A DNA stretch of 10,833 bases from Bacteroidales bacterium (GCA_003162595.1 PMNJ01000204.1:7206-18038), one strand, 5' to 3'. Positions 1-7,561 are shown, numbered from the stretch's first letter. Notes: generated by a model not told the origin, from the letters alone. Numbers and translations are program-made.

Positions 1-471
1 GAAAGTTATCATGTTGTGGAAAAAATGTCAAAGGATATGGGTTGTGAAGTTAAGGAATTGATAACCAATGAGAATAAGCGAAAAGAGATTAAGCTGGAGA
101 GTTATGTAACTCCTGTCACCGGTCTTCCGACATTGAGAGATATAATTGAAGAACTTGCAAAACCCGGACGTGATCCAAGATCAAAAATTAAAGAGTTCAG
201 TTTCGCAGATGTCCATACAATGGAGGATCTGACCGAAGGAATGGTTGTTCCGGGTATTGTAACAAATATTACAAAGTTCGGAGCCTTTGTCGATATCGGT
301 ATCAAACAGGACGGTCTTGTACATATTTCAAATTTGAGCAGAACCTATATTACCGACCCGTCTACAGTTGTAAAGCTGCATCAACATGTTATGGTGAAAG
401 TTATCGGAGTTGATATTGAGAGAAGACGTATTCAACTGTCAATGAAAGATGTAGACACAAAAAAGGCATAA
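1..471 (+). CDS. tex: Tex transcription accessory protein, C-terminal part (5' end outside window)
   Basis: The reading frame is open from base 1 and starts ESYHVVEKM, so the gene began upstream; the GTG at 16 and the ATG at 25 are internal codons. The 156 visible residues are the C-terminal fifth of a protein that is normally about 750-780 aa. Visible parts are the end of the helix-hairpin-helix/YqgF-following region (PVTGLPTLRDIIEELAKPGRD, about residues 38-58) and a full S1 RNA-binding domain (about 78-149), with the typical strands MVVPGIVTNITKFGAFVDIG and QDGLVHIS. Tex is a cytoplasmic nucleic-acid-binding protein linked to transcription and, in some bacteria, to expression of toxin genes or RNA decay. 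The S1 domain ends just before the stop, with no extra tail beyond a few charged residues. The next gene lies 65 bp downstream. The family call is firm; the role in this organism is inferred. Confidence 0.93.
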   Translation, partial: ESYHVVEKMSKDMGCEVKELITNENKRKEIKLESYVTPVTGLPTLRDIIEELAKPGRDPRSKIKEFSFADVHTMEDLTEGMVVPGIVTNITKFGAFVDIGIKQDGLVHISNLSRTYITDPSTVVKLHQHVMVKVIGVDIERRRIQLSMKDVDTKKA

Positions 472-483
472 GTTTTATAACAT

Positions 484-512
484 GTAGAGATGCCCAGGTT
501 GGGCCTCTCTAC
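484..512 (+). terminator. Hairpin after tex, possible terminator without U-tract
   Basis: The arms GTAGAGATGCCC (484-495) and GGGCCTCTCTAC (501-512) pair over 12 positions with one T-C mismatch and a 5-nt loop. The stem lies 13 bases after the tex stop and 25 bases before the next start codon. It is followed by A-rich, not T-rich, sequence, so it is not a canonical intrinsic terminator on the plus strand. It may act as a factor-dependent terminator, an mRNA 3'-end stabiliser or a leader structure of the peptidase gene. Confidence 0.45.
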
Positions 513-536
513 AAACAAATTACAAATAATATAGCC

Positions 537-2678
537 ATGAAAAGATTTAATCTGCCGTTATCATTTCTGTTCTCAGTTTTACTGTTTTCATGCAATACAC
601 AACCTGCATTAAAAGCTCCGGTAGCTGAAAAGATACCGCATGAATTATTTAACAAGCGGATAGATAATTATTTCTGGATACGCCTGAGCGATGAACAGAA
701 GAATGCTTCAATACCTGATAAAAATACAAAAAAGGTGCTCGACTACCTTAACAAAGAAAACGAGTACTCAAAAGAAGTTCTGAAAAACACCGAAGGACTT
801 CAAAAGACAATTTATGATGAGATTATAGGCAGGATAAAGAAGGATGACGAATCGGTTCCATATTTTGAGAATGGCTATTTTTATTATAATAAATATTCTG
901 CAGGAAGTGAATACCCCGTTTACTACCGGAAAAAGGGGACACTTACGGCTACTGAAGAGATTCTTCTGGATGTAAACAAGCTGGCTGCCGGAAAGAGCTA
1001 TTGCTCGGTTAACAGCCTTAGCGTCAGTCGCGACAATAAGATATTGACATATGGGGTTGATTATGTAAGCCGGCGCCGGTATACTCTTAACTTCCTTGAT
1101 ATTCAATCCGGTTCATTATTGCCTGATAAGATAGAAAACACTACTGGTCAATCAGTATGGGCTGCAGATAATAAAACTGTTTTTTATGTGACGAAGGATA
1201 ATAAAACACTACGTTCAAATAAAATTTTCAAACACAGGCTTGGAACACCTTTCGAAAAAGATTTGCTCGTTTATGACGAATCAGATGAGACTTTCAGCGT
1301 TAGCCTCTCTGAGACCAAAAGCCGCAAATACATACTTGTAAATTCGACCCAGACTCTTGCATCTGAGACACGATATATAGAGGCTTCTAAACCAGATATG
1401 GACTTTAGAATATTTGAACCGCGAAAAGTGAATCATGAATACAATATCGACCACATTGGTAATGAATTCTATATCAGGACAAATTCTGACAGTGCATCAA
1501 ACTTTAAATTGATGAAAACTGCAGAGGGCAAAACCGGAAAGACAAATTGGAAAGAAGTAATCGCTCACAGAAAAGATGTTCTTCTTGAAAGCTTTGAATT
1601 ATTTGATAACTGGCTTGTGTTGCAGGAGAGGATCAAAGGTCTCAACAACCTTAGTATTATTAATCAAAAGGATGGCAGCCGATATAATATTGATTTTGGT
1701 GAGGAAACTTACACCTCTTCAATAAGTGTCAATCCGAATTCAAATACTGATATTCTGAGATATAATTATTCTTCACTTACTACCCCCAATTCTGTAATTG
1801 ATTTTAATATGCTAACCAGGGAGAAGAAATTAATGAAAGAGGATGTGGTGCTCGGTGGATTTGATAAGAACAATTATGAATCCAAAAGATTATGGGCAAA
1901 GGCTGCTGATGGTACTTTGGTGCCGGTTTCCATTGTATATAGAAAAGGTTTTGTACAGGATGGGAAAGCTCCTCTTTTACTTTATGCATATGGATCATAT
2001 GGTATATCAACAGATCCTGGATTCAGATCAGCTATCCTGAGTCTTCTTGACAGGGGGTTCGTTTATGGGTTCGCCCATATCAGGGGAGGTAGCGAAATGG
2101 GACGTTATTGGTATGAAGACGGCAAATTATTGAAGAAGAGGAACACATTTACTGATTTTAACGATTGTGCACAATACCTTGTTAATGAGAAATATACAAG
2201 CAGCAATAATCTTTTCGCCATGGGAGGCAGTGCAGGTGGATTATTAATGGGTGCAATCCTCAACCTGCGACCTGATTTGTACAAAGGTGTTATAGCTGCA
2301 GTACCTTTTGTAGATGTGGTAACAACAATGCTCGATGAAACAATACCTCTGACAACTTCGGAATGGGATGAGTGGGGTGATCCAAGAAAAAAAGAGTATT
2401 ATGATTATATGTTATCATATTCGCCTTATGACCAGGTTAAGCCAATGAATTATCCAAACATAATTGTCACCACCGGTTACTGGGATTCACAGGTTCAGTA
2501 CTGGGAACCAACCAAATGGGTGGCTAAGCTAAGGGATATGAAGACTGATAAAAATAAACTGGTAATGGATTGCAATATGTCAGCCGGACACGGAGGTGCA
2601 TCTGGAAGGTTCGAGCGCTACAGGATCACAGCTCTGGAATATGCATTTATTCTTGATCTGGCCGGCATAAAAAAATAA
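537..2678 (+). CDS. ptrB: Exported S9A prolyl oligopeptidase, oligopeptidase B (protease II)-like lipoprotein
   Basis: This 713-aa serine peptidase cleaves peptides, in the oligopeptidase B family typically after basic residues. The N-terminus MKRFNLPLSFLFSVLLFSC is a lipoprotein signal with lipobox LFSC and acylated Cys19, so the protein should be anchored in the envelope; the classic enterobacterial enzyme is cytoplasmic. Residues about 40-420 are the beta-propeller that limits substrate size and about 440-713 the alpha/beta hydrolase domain. The triad is Ser565 (GGSAGG), Asp650 (GYWDSQVQYWEP) and His685 (AGHGGASGRF). VPFVDVVTTMLDE and the C-terminal ALEYAFILDLAG are hallmarks of oligopeptidase B rather than of prolyl endopeptidase. 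The length matches the family (about 690 aa plus signal), and no frameshift or missing residue is seen. The start is chosen because it directly precedes the signal peptide; no clear Shine-Dalgarno is present. The cleavage specificity is inferred. Confidence 0.93.
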   Translation: MKRFNLPLSFLFSVLLFSCNTQPALKAPVAEKIPHELFNKRIDNYFWIRLSDEQKNASIPDKNTKKVLDYLNKENEYSKEVLKNTEGLQKTIYDEIIGRIKKDDESVPYFENGYFYYNKYSAGSEYPVYYRKKGTLTATEEILLDVNKLAAGKSYCSVNSLSVSRDNKILTYGVDYVSRRRYTLNFLDIQSGSLLPDKIENTTGQSVWAADNKTVFYVTKDNKTLRSNKIFKHRLGTPFEKDLLVYDESDETFSVSLSETKSRKYILVNSTQTLASETRYIEASKPDMDFRIFEPRKVNHEYNIDHIGNEFYIRTNSDSASNFKLMKTAEGKTGKTNWKEVIAHRKDVLLESFELFDNWLVLQERIKGLNNLSIINQKDGSRYNIDFGEETYTSSISVNPNSNTDILRYNYSSLTTPNSVIDFNMLTREKKLMKEDVVLGGFDKNNYESKRLWAKAADGTLVPVSIVYRKGFVQDGKAPLLLYAYGSYGISTDPGFRSAILSLLDRGFVYGFAHIRGGSEMGRYWYEDGKLLKKRNTFTDFNDCAQYLVNEKYTSSNNLFAMGGSAGGLLMGAILNLRPDLYKGVIAAVPFVDVVTTMLDETIPLTTSEWDEWGDPRKKEYYDYMLSYSPYDQVKPMNYPNIIVTTGYWDSQVQYWEPTKWVAKLRDMKTDKNKLVMDCNMSAGHGGASGRFERYRITALEYAFILDLAGIKK

Positions 2679-2696
2679 ACGCTTTTTTTTAACGGA

Positions 2697-2726
2697 TTGT
2701 TCCAATCTTTTATCTTTTTACTTTTG
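2697..2726 (+). promoter_or_regulatory. Candidate Bacteroidota-type promoter for mutS2
   Basis: TTG (2697-2699), a 19-bp spacer, then TACTTTTG (2719-2726) matches the primary-sigma consensus of Bacteroides (TTTG around -33 and TAnnTTTG around -7). Transcription would start around 2731-2735, leaving a very short leader before the ATG at 2750. Caution: the TTTG of the -7 box is supplied by the surrounding CTTTTGT repeats, so the match could be partly accidental. Confidence 0.4.
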
Positions 2727-2748
2727 TCTTTTGTCTTTTGTCTTTAAT
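2707..2748 (+). repeat. Heptanucleotide array (CTTTTGT type) in mutS2 leader
   Basis: Six consecutive 7-nt units in strict register fill 2707-2748. There are three perfect CTTTTGT copies (2721-2727, 2728-2734, 2735-2741), preceded by the variants CTTTTAT and CTTTTTA and followed by CTTTAAT. The array ends one base before the mutS2 ATG and overlaps the candidate -7 box. It contains almost no A on this strand. Confidence 0.8.
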
Positions 2749-2749
2749 T

Positions 2750-5230
2750 ATGATTTATCCGGAAAATTTTGAAAATAAGATAGGTTTTGACAGGATACGG
2801 GATCTGCTGAGTGAAAAATGTCTCAGTCCCATGGGGCTGGAGAAGGTAAATGAGATTAAATTCATAGATGATTTTGAACGTCTATCTCAAATGTTATCTG
2901 CAACTTATGAATTCCAGCAGATCCTGATATTTGAGGACTTTTTTCCTTCAGAGCATTACTATAAGATTTCGGATTGTCTTAATAAAATCAGGACTGAAGG
3001 TACCTTTCCTGAAATTCAGGAGGTGTTTGATCTAAAACGCACACTTGAAACAGTTAAAATAATTCTTAATTTCTTCAGGAATAAAGATGCTGTAAAATAT
3101 CCAGTCCTAAGGTCAATGTGCAGTTCAGTCAAGACTTATCCTTATGTACTCGATTCAATTGACAGAATTATTGATAAACGGGGAGTAATTAAGGATAATG
3201 CTTCTACCCGGTTAAAAGAGATAAGGGCTGAACTTATCGGGAAAAATATTCATGTGACCAAAAGGCTGAATGCAATTCTTAAACAAGCCCAGTCTGACGG
3301 AATTGTTGATACGGATACATCGGTTTCTATTAGAAACGGCAGAGGAGTAATTCCCGTCAGCTCATACGATAAAAGAAAGATCAAAGGACTTATTCATGAT
3401 CAGTCAGCTTCGGGAAAGACAGTTTTTATTGAGCCGGAAGAGATTGTTGAAATCAACAATGAAATTATAGAACTCGAATATGAGGAAAGAAGGGAGATTG
3501 TAAGAATTTTGACGGCATTTGCCGACAATATAAGACCCTATATCGACGATCTTCTTGAGTCGAATTTGTTCCTTGGTGAAATCGACTTCATACGATCAAA
3601 AGCACTTCTTGGCAACCATCTTCACTCGATCAAACCAGTTCTGATTAATAAACCACTTCTGATGTGGAAAAGGGCGATCCATCCTCTTCTTTCAATAACA
3701 CTCGAAAAGTCTGCCGGAAGGAAAGTGGTTCCTCTTGAAATTGTACTTGATGAAAAGGATAGAATTTTATTGATTTCCGGTCCTAATGCCGGAGGTAAGT
3801 CAGTTTGTCTGAAGACAGTTGGACTTCTTCAGTATATGTTGCAATGTGGACTGACAATCCCGGTTGCAGAAGGATCTGAAACAGGAATGTTTAAAAATAT
3901 CTTAATTGATATTGGTGATGAACAAAGTATTGATAATGATTTGAGTACCTATAGTTCTCATCTTATCAATATGAAGTACTTCGTAAAAAACGGCAATGAC
4001 AAGACTCTGATTCTTATCGATGAATTCGGTACAGGAACGGAACCGATGTTGGGAGGTGCAATCGCTGAAGCCATACTAGGAGAGTTGAACAGGAAGCAGG
4101 TATTTGGTGTAATAACAACACATTATACTAATCTCAAGCATTTCGCTTCCCTGACAAATGGAATAGTCAATGGGGCAATGGCTTTTGACAATCATCTTAT
4201 GCAACCACTCTTTCAGCTTACTATTGGGAAACCAGGCAGTTCGTTTGCTTTTGAAATTGCCCGAAAAATAGGCTTGCCTGAGGAAATACTTGAAGAAGCT
4301 TCAGGAAAAGCAGGAGTTAAAAATATTAATTACGACAAGCACCTTAAAGATATCGCTCGTGACAAACGCTATTGGGAGACCAAACGCCAGAATATCAGGC
4401 AACAGGAGAAAAGGTTAGAGGAGTTAATGGCTGAATATGAAAAGGAACTTTCAGGTGCCAAGACGCTCAGAAAAGAGATCATTTCAAAAGCAAAAGATGA
4501 AGCTCAGCAGCTGCTGAAAGAATCAAACCGGATGATTGAGAATACTATACGGCAGATTAAAGAAACCCAGGCAGAAAAAGAAAAAACAAAAGATCTCCGT
4601 CAACAGCTTGAGGAATTTAAAAATGAAGTTGTTGAGGATACAAAACCATTAGAGACTGAATCTGAAGAGAAGATAGCCATTCTGGGGATTAAAGCGAAGC
4701 GGATCAGACTTGAACCTGAAATCGTAAAGGCAAAACCTGTGCCAGTTGTATCTAAGGTACATCCTTTAAAGCCAGGAGATGCGGTAAGGATGATTGACAC
4801 CCAGGCTGCAGGCGAGGTGATTGAGATAAAGGATAAAATGGTTCAGGTCGAAACCGGAAGTCTAAGGTTTTTTGTTCCGCTCGATAAAATTGAGAGAATA
4901 ACAAAATCTGACCTGAAAAAGAGTCTGAAGGCGAATCAGGTTTACAGAGAAAATGACCCCGGCATTGTTCAGCGCAATATTAATTTTAAGCCCGAAATTG
5001 ATATTCGTGGTGTCAGGGGAGAGGAGGCGATTAATCAGGTCCGTGATCTTATTGATAATGCACTCATTGTGCAACATCGCAATCTGAGGATCCTCCATGG
5101 GAAAGGCAACGGCATTCTGAGACAACTGGTAAGGCAATATCTTGCAACAGTTGATGTTGTAAAATCATTCAGCGATGAGCATGTTGAATTCGGTGGAGCG
5201 GGGATTACAGTAGTGGAGATGGATTTTTGA
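2750..5230 (+). CDS. mutS2: MutS2 family ATPase with C-terminal Smr domain
   Basis: This 826-aa cytoplasmic MutS-related ATPase is linked in different bacteria to suppression of recombination, processing of branched DNA and, in Bacillus, rescue of collided ribosomes; it is not the mismatch-repair MutS. The MutS core and lever region spans about residues 1-320. The ATPase has Walker A GPNAGGKS at 344-351, the signature STYSSH, and Walker B LILIDE at 420-425 followed by FGTGTEP. A long charged coiled coil covers about 520-630, followed by a small beta-rich KOW-like stretch (about 670-725). The Smr domain (about 748-826) carries DIRG (751-754) and HGKGNG (783-788). The mismatch-reading N-terminal domain of MutS is absent, as expected. 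The ATG at 2750 is chosen because MIYPENFENKIGFD is the conserved family start; a TTG at 2738 would only translate repeat sequence. The length is normal. The gene may share a transcript with the asparaginase gene downstream. Confidence 0.96.
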   Translation: MIYPENFENKIGFDRIRDLLSEKCLSPMGLEKVNEIKFIDDFERLSQMLSATYEFQQILIFEDFFPSEHYYKISDCLNKIRTEGTFPEIQEVFDLKRTLETVKIILNFFRNKDAVKYPVLRSMCSSVKTYPYVLDSIDRIIDKRGVIKDNASTRLKEIRAELIGKNIHVTKRLNAILKQAQSDGIVDTDTSVSIRNGRGVIPVSSYDKRKIKGLIHDQSASGKTVFIEPEEIVEINNEIIELEYEERREIVRILTAFADNIRPYIDDLLESNLFLGEIDFIRSKALLGNHLHSIKPVLINKPLLMWKRAIHPLLSITLEKSAGRKVVPLEIVLDEKDRILLISGPNAGGKSVCLKTVGLLQYMLQCGLTIPVAEGSETGMFKNILIDIGDEQSIDNDLSTYSSHLINMKYFVKNGNDKTLILIDEFGTGTEPMLGGAIAEAILGELNRKQVFGVITTHYTNLKHFASLTNGIVNGAMAFDNHLMQPLFQLTIGKPGSSFAFEIARKIGLPEEILEEASGKAGVKNINYDKHLKDIARDKRYWETKRQNIRQQEKRLEELMAEYEKELSGAKTLRKEIISKAKDEAQQLLKESNRMIENTIRQIKETQAEKEKTKDLRQQLEEFKNEVVEDTKPLETESEEKIAILGIKAKRIRLEPEIVKAKPVPVVSKVHPLKPGDAVRMIDTQAAGEVIEIKDKMVQVETGSLRFFVPLDKIERITKSDLKKSLKANQVYRENDPGIVQRNINFKPEIDIRGVRGEEAINQVRDLIDNALIVQHRNLRILHGKGNGILRQLVRQYLATVDVVKSFSDEHVEFGGAGITVVEMDF

Positions 5231-5253
5231 TAAAAATCAAAACACTCGAAAAT

Positions 5254-6276
5254 ATGAAAACAAAACTGATAATTTTTTCTTCATTATTGATATTTATTTT
5301 AGCTCTTTTTTCCTGTAAGACCGATAAAAAGTCAGTTGCTGATCATTCTAAAGGAGCTTCAGGACCAAAACAGGAGTGGGCCATTGTAATTCATGGAGGA
5401 GCAGGTGGAATGACAAAAGAGAATCTTACTCCGGAGCTTGATAAGGAATACAGGGCATCTCTGCAGATTGCACTGAGCACAGGGAAAAAAATTCTTTCTG
5501 AAGGAGGATCAGCTCTTGATGCGGTTGAACAGACAATCAGGACAATGGAAGACAATCCTCTTTTCAATGCTGGAAAGGGAGCTGTCTTTACCCATGAAGG
5601 AAGGAATGAGCTTGATGCAGCAATTATGGATGGATCAAATCTTGGAGCTGGAGCAGTGGCTGGAGTTATGGACATAAAGAATCCAATCTCAGCTGCCAGA
5701 AAAGTTATGACAAATTCCCCTCATGTGATGCTTTCCGGTGCAGGTGCTTCTCAATTTGCTAAAGAACAGGGCCTTGATATCGTCCCTGCTTCATATTTTT
5801 ATACTGAAAAGCGATTCAATGAATTACAGGAATTATTGAAAAAAGAGAAGTATGGTACAGTAGGGTGCTGTGTTCTTGATAAATACGGAAATCTGGCTGC
5901 CGGAACATCAACCGGCGGTATGGCAAATAAGCGATATAACAGAATTGGAGACTCACCGATTATCGGAGCCGGCACTTATGCAAATAATAACACTTGCGCC
6001 GTTTCCGGAACCGGCCATGGAGAATATTTTATAAGGTGGACTGTTGCACATGATATCTCTGCTCTAATGGAATATAAAGGTCTTAGTCTGAAGGAAGCTT
6101 CAGAGCTGGTTGTAAATGATAAACTTGTAAAAGCTGGTGGGAGTGGAGGAGTTATATGCGTGGATAAGTCCGGAAACATTTCTATGCCGTTCAACTCTTC
6201 TGGTATGTTCAGAGGATTTGCAACTGCAGATGGGAAAGAAGGCATCTTTATTTACAAGGATGAAGGTTTAAAATAA
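5254..6276 (+). CDS. Isoaspartyl peptidase/L-asparaginase (Ntn hydrolase), lipoprotein
   Basis: This 340-aa plant-type asparaginase hydrolyses isoaspartyl dipeptides and L-asparagine. Such enzymes are made as a precursor that cuts itself before a threonine, which then becomes the N-terminal nucleophile of the beta chain. Here that Thr is T202 in KYGTVGCC, giving a beta chain of about 139 residues. The following AAGTSTGGMANKR, RIGDSPIIGAGTYA and SGTGHGE segments form the substrate pocket. WAIVIHGGAGG near the N-terminus and NPLFNAGKGAVFT are family hallmarks. MKTKLIIFSSLLIFILALFSC is a lipoprotein signal with Cys21, so the enzyme is envelope-anchored. The ATG at 5254 is preferred over a TTG at 5227, which overlaps the mutS2 stop and would put nine extra residues before the signal. 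The gene begins 23 bp after mutS2 and is probably co-transcribed. All key residues are present. The preference for isoaspartyl peptide over free asparagine cannot be read from sequence. Confidence 0.93.
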   Translation: MKTKLIIFSSLLIFILALFSCKTDKKSVADHSKGASGPKQEWAIVIHGGAGGMTKENLTPELDKEYRASLQIALSTGKKILSEGGSALDAVEQTIRTMEDNPLFNAGKGAVFTHEGRNELDAAIMDGSNLGAGAVAGVMDIKNPISAARKVMTNSPHVMLSGAGASQFAKEQGLDIVPASYFYTEKRFNELQELLKKEKYGTVGCCVLDKYGNLAAGTSTGGMANKRYNRIGDSPIIGAGTYANNNTCAVSGTGHGEYFIRWTVAHDISALMEYKGLSLKEASELVVNDKLVKAGGSGGVICVDKSGNISMPFNSSGMFRGFATADGKEGIFIYKDEGLK

Positions 6277-6279
6277 GTA

Positions 6280-6307
6280 AGCACAGAGCAATGAGCATGG
6301 AGCACAG
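6280..6307 (+). repeat. Degenerate heptanucleotide array (AGC-type)
   Basis: Four consecutive 7-nt units lie three bases after the asparaginase stop codon: AGCACAG (6280), AGCAATG (6287), AGCATGG (6294) and AGCACAG (6301). The first three bases are invariant and the first and last units are identical. A second two-unit patch, AGCCCTG (6331) and AGCTATA (6338), lies 23 bp further on, in a register shifted by two bases. There is no open reading frame of note. Confidence 0.6.
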
Positions 6308-6406
6308 ATTTAGAATTTTAATAACTGCAGAGCCCTGAGCTATATGCCTTTAAACCTTGGTGGTAATTTATTTAACTTATTGATTCCCATATCCACATAA
6401 TAAAAA

Positions 6407-6428
6407 CAGCATTTAAACGGTAATGCTG
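6407..6428 (-). terminator. Second (distal) terminator hairpin of the minus-strand operon
   Basis: CAGCATT (6407-6413) pairs perfectly with AATGCTG (6422-6428) around an 8-nt loop. Read on the minus strand, the stem is followed by TTTTTATT (6406 down to 6399), which fits an intrinsic terminator. It lies just beyond the stronger hairpin at 6437-6460 and would act as a back-up. Confidence 0.6.
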
Positions 6429-6429
6429 C

Positions 6430-6460
6430 AAAAAAAGCGGAAATGTTTTCACATTCCCGC
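6430..6460 (-). terminator. Intrinsic terminator of the sigma/anti-sigma/adhesin operon
   Basis: On the minus strand GCGGGAATGT pairs with ACATTTCCGC (nine pairs, one C-A mismatch) around a GAAA tetraloop, then runs directly into seven T residues (6436-6430). The GNRA-type loop, GC-rich base and T-tract make a textbook intrinsic terminator. It starts 27 bases after the adhesin stop codon. Confidence 0.85.
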
Positions 6461-6487
6461 CTGTATAAACAAGGTGTAAAGTATTTG

Positions 6488-7561
6488 TTAATTGAGCTTT
6501 ACTGTCCCATATGATGCAAGTATTTTAACCTTGGAGGAGGGGTTCTCTTCTTTTCCGACTGTTCCTGATACCTCATGTGAGTTGTTCTCAACAATACGTC
6601 TTTGATTCTTAAAATTATCTTCATCGTATTTTAATCCGCCATATGTCACTTTTGCATCGAGCTTATAGCTGGCTGATTCTTCTATTCCAAGCTTAACGCC
6701 CATATAATGTGTTTCAACATCAAGAGATTCAAATCCTGCCGGGATACGGTCTATTGTAAATGAGCCATAGCTGCCGGTATAATTAAGCTTTTTTGTAAGT
6801 TCTCCTATATTCACTTCGGTATACCCATTCTCAAGAACCAGGTTTTTTATGTTTTCGATCTTTATATTGTCATATTTACTCTCGCCTACTATTGAACTTG
6901 TTTCACCAAGTATAATCTTGGAATACTTACTATCGAGGAGTATTGCCTGGCTTTTTGCTATCTCCAAAGATCCTACATATCTTTCAGTAAGATTGAGCCA
7001 TCCTGTTTCATCAATTGTACCTTTGCCGTAAGCCAGATTGAGTTGGCTCAGAGGTTTATTATTGCCCCTGGTAAGTTTTCCGGCAGTAATGTTTCCATAT
7101 TTAATATCCAGATCCATCAATCCGTGAAGCTCGTCGATATCAGTATTGCCATATTTGTTTGAAAGTGTCAGATCGGTTCCAACCGGCATTTTTATATTAT
7201 AGTCTATTCTGAATCTTTTTGAATCGCCCCAGCCTGAAAAATTAAAATTATCATCAATTACAGTTTTTGCAGAAATTACATTTGTACCTTCAGAAAATTG
7301 AACATCTATTTTATCCAGGAAGTTCTGAGCTCTTTCTTTATTCGACATATCGACAGTTACTTTAACATCAATAATTATCTGGTCTTTATCCCAGCTCTGA
7401 ATTACCACGTCTCCGTATTTGTTGCTTATTTCAAGTGTTTTTGTTCCTGCTGCATACTCCTTATGGAATTCCTTTGTTACCTCATCGGCATATATTGTGG
7501 AAGAAATTAAAAAGAGCGATATGAAGAAGAACGTCCCTGATTTATAAATTGACTTTTTCAT
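6488..7561 (-). CDS. Exported tyrosine-ladder repeat protein, DUF4097-like putative adhesin
   Basis: This is a 357-aa exported protein of unknown exact role. MKKSIYKSGTFFFISLFLISSTIYA is a signal peptide, probably cut after Ala25. The rest is rich in short beta strands. From about residue 137 on, a Tyr (often Tyr-Gly, as in NKYGNTDI and IKYGNITAG) recurs at 137, 155, 178, 195, 213, 230, 247, 265, 286 and 307, and again at 351, mostly 17-18 residues apart; an isolated copy is at 49. This suggests a beta-solenoid of the kind annotated as DUF4097/putative auto-transporter-like adhesin in Bacteroidota. It has no lipobox, LPXTG or type IX sorting domain, so it is probably periplasmic or loosely surface-associated. 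The start at 7561 is preferred over an in-frame ATG at 7585 because of the AAGGA site four bases upstream and the signal peptide. It overlaps the preceding gene by 20 bp. The adhesin function is a family label, not seen directly. Confidence 0.75.
   Translation of the reverse strand: MKKSIYKSGTFFFISLFLISSTIYADEVTKEFHKEYAAGTKTLEISNKYGDVVIQSWDKDQIIIDVKVTVDMSNKERAQNFLDKIDVQFSEGTNVISAKTVIDDNFNFSGWGDSKRFRIDYNIKMPVGTDLTLSNKYGNTDIDELHGLMDLDIKYGNITAGKLTRGNNKPLSQLNLAYGKGTIDETGWLNLTERYVGSLEIAKSQAILLDSKYSKIILGETSSIVGESKYDNIKIENIKNLVLENGYTEVNIGELTKKLNYTGSYGSFTIDRIPAGFESLDVETHYMGVKLGIEESASYKLDAKVTYGGLKYDEDNFKNQRRIVENNSHEVSGTVGKEENPSSKVKILASYGTVKLN

Larger units (their letters stand above)
6277..6487. other. 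Convergent intergenic region
   Basis: These 211 bp separate the plus-strand asparaginase gene from the minus-strand adhesin gene. The left part holds the AGC-type heptads, the middle (about 6345-6400) is AT-rich with nothing recognised, and the right part holds two hairpins ending the minus-strand operon. No U-tract terminator for the plus-strand gene was found. Confidence 0.7.

Noticed and set aside
469..476. TAAGTTTT at the tex stop as a -7 box for the oligopeptidase gene
   Set aside because: It misses the final G of TAnnTTTG and has no TTG element at a suitable distance upstream.
2669..2690. A-run, 7-nt loop and eight Ts around the ptrB stop codon, resembling a terminator
   Set aside because: The stem would be A-T pairs only and too weak; the T-run alone does not support an intrinsic terminator.
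2738..2749. Upstream TTG start for mutS2
   Set aside because: The added residues come from the heptad repeat; the conserved family start MIYPENF begins at 2750.
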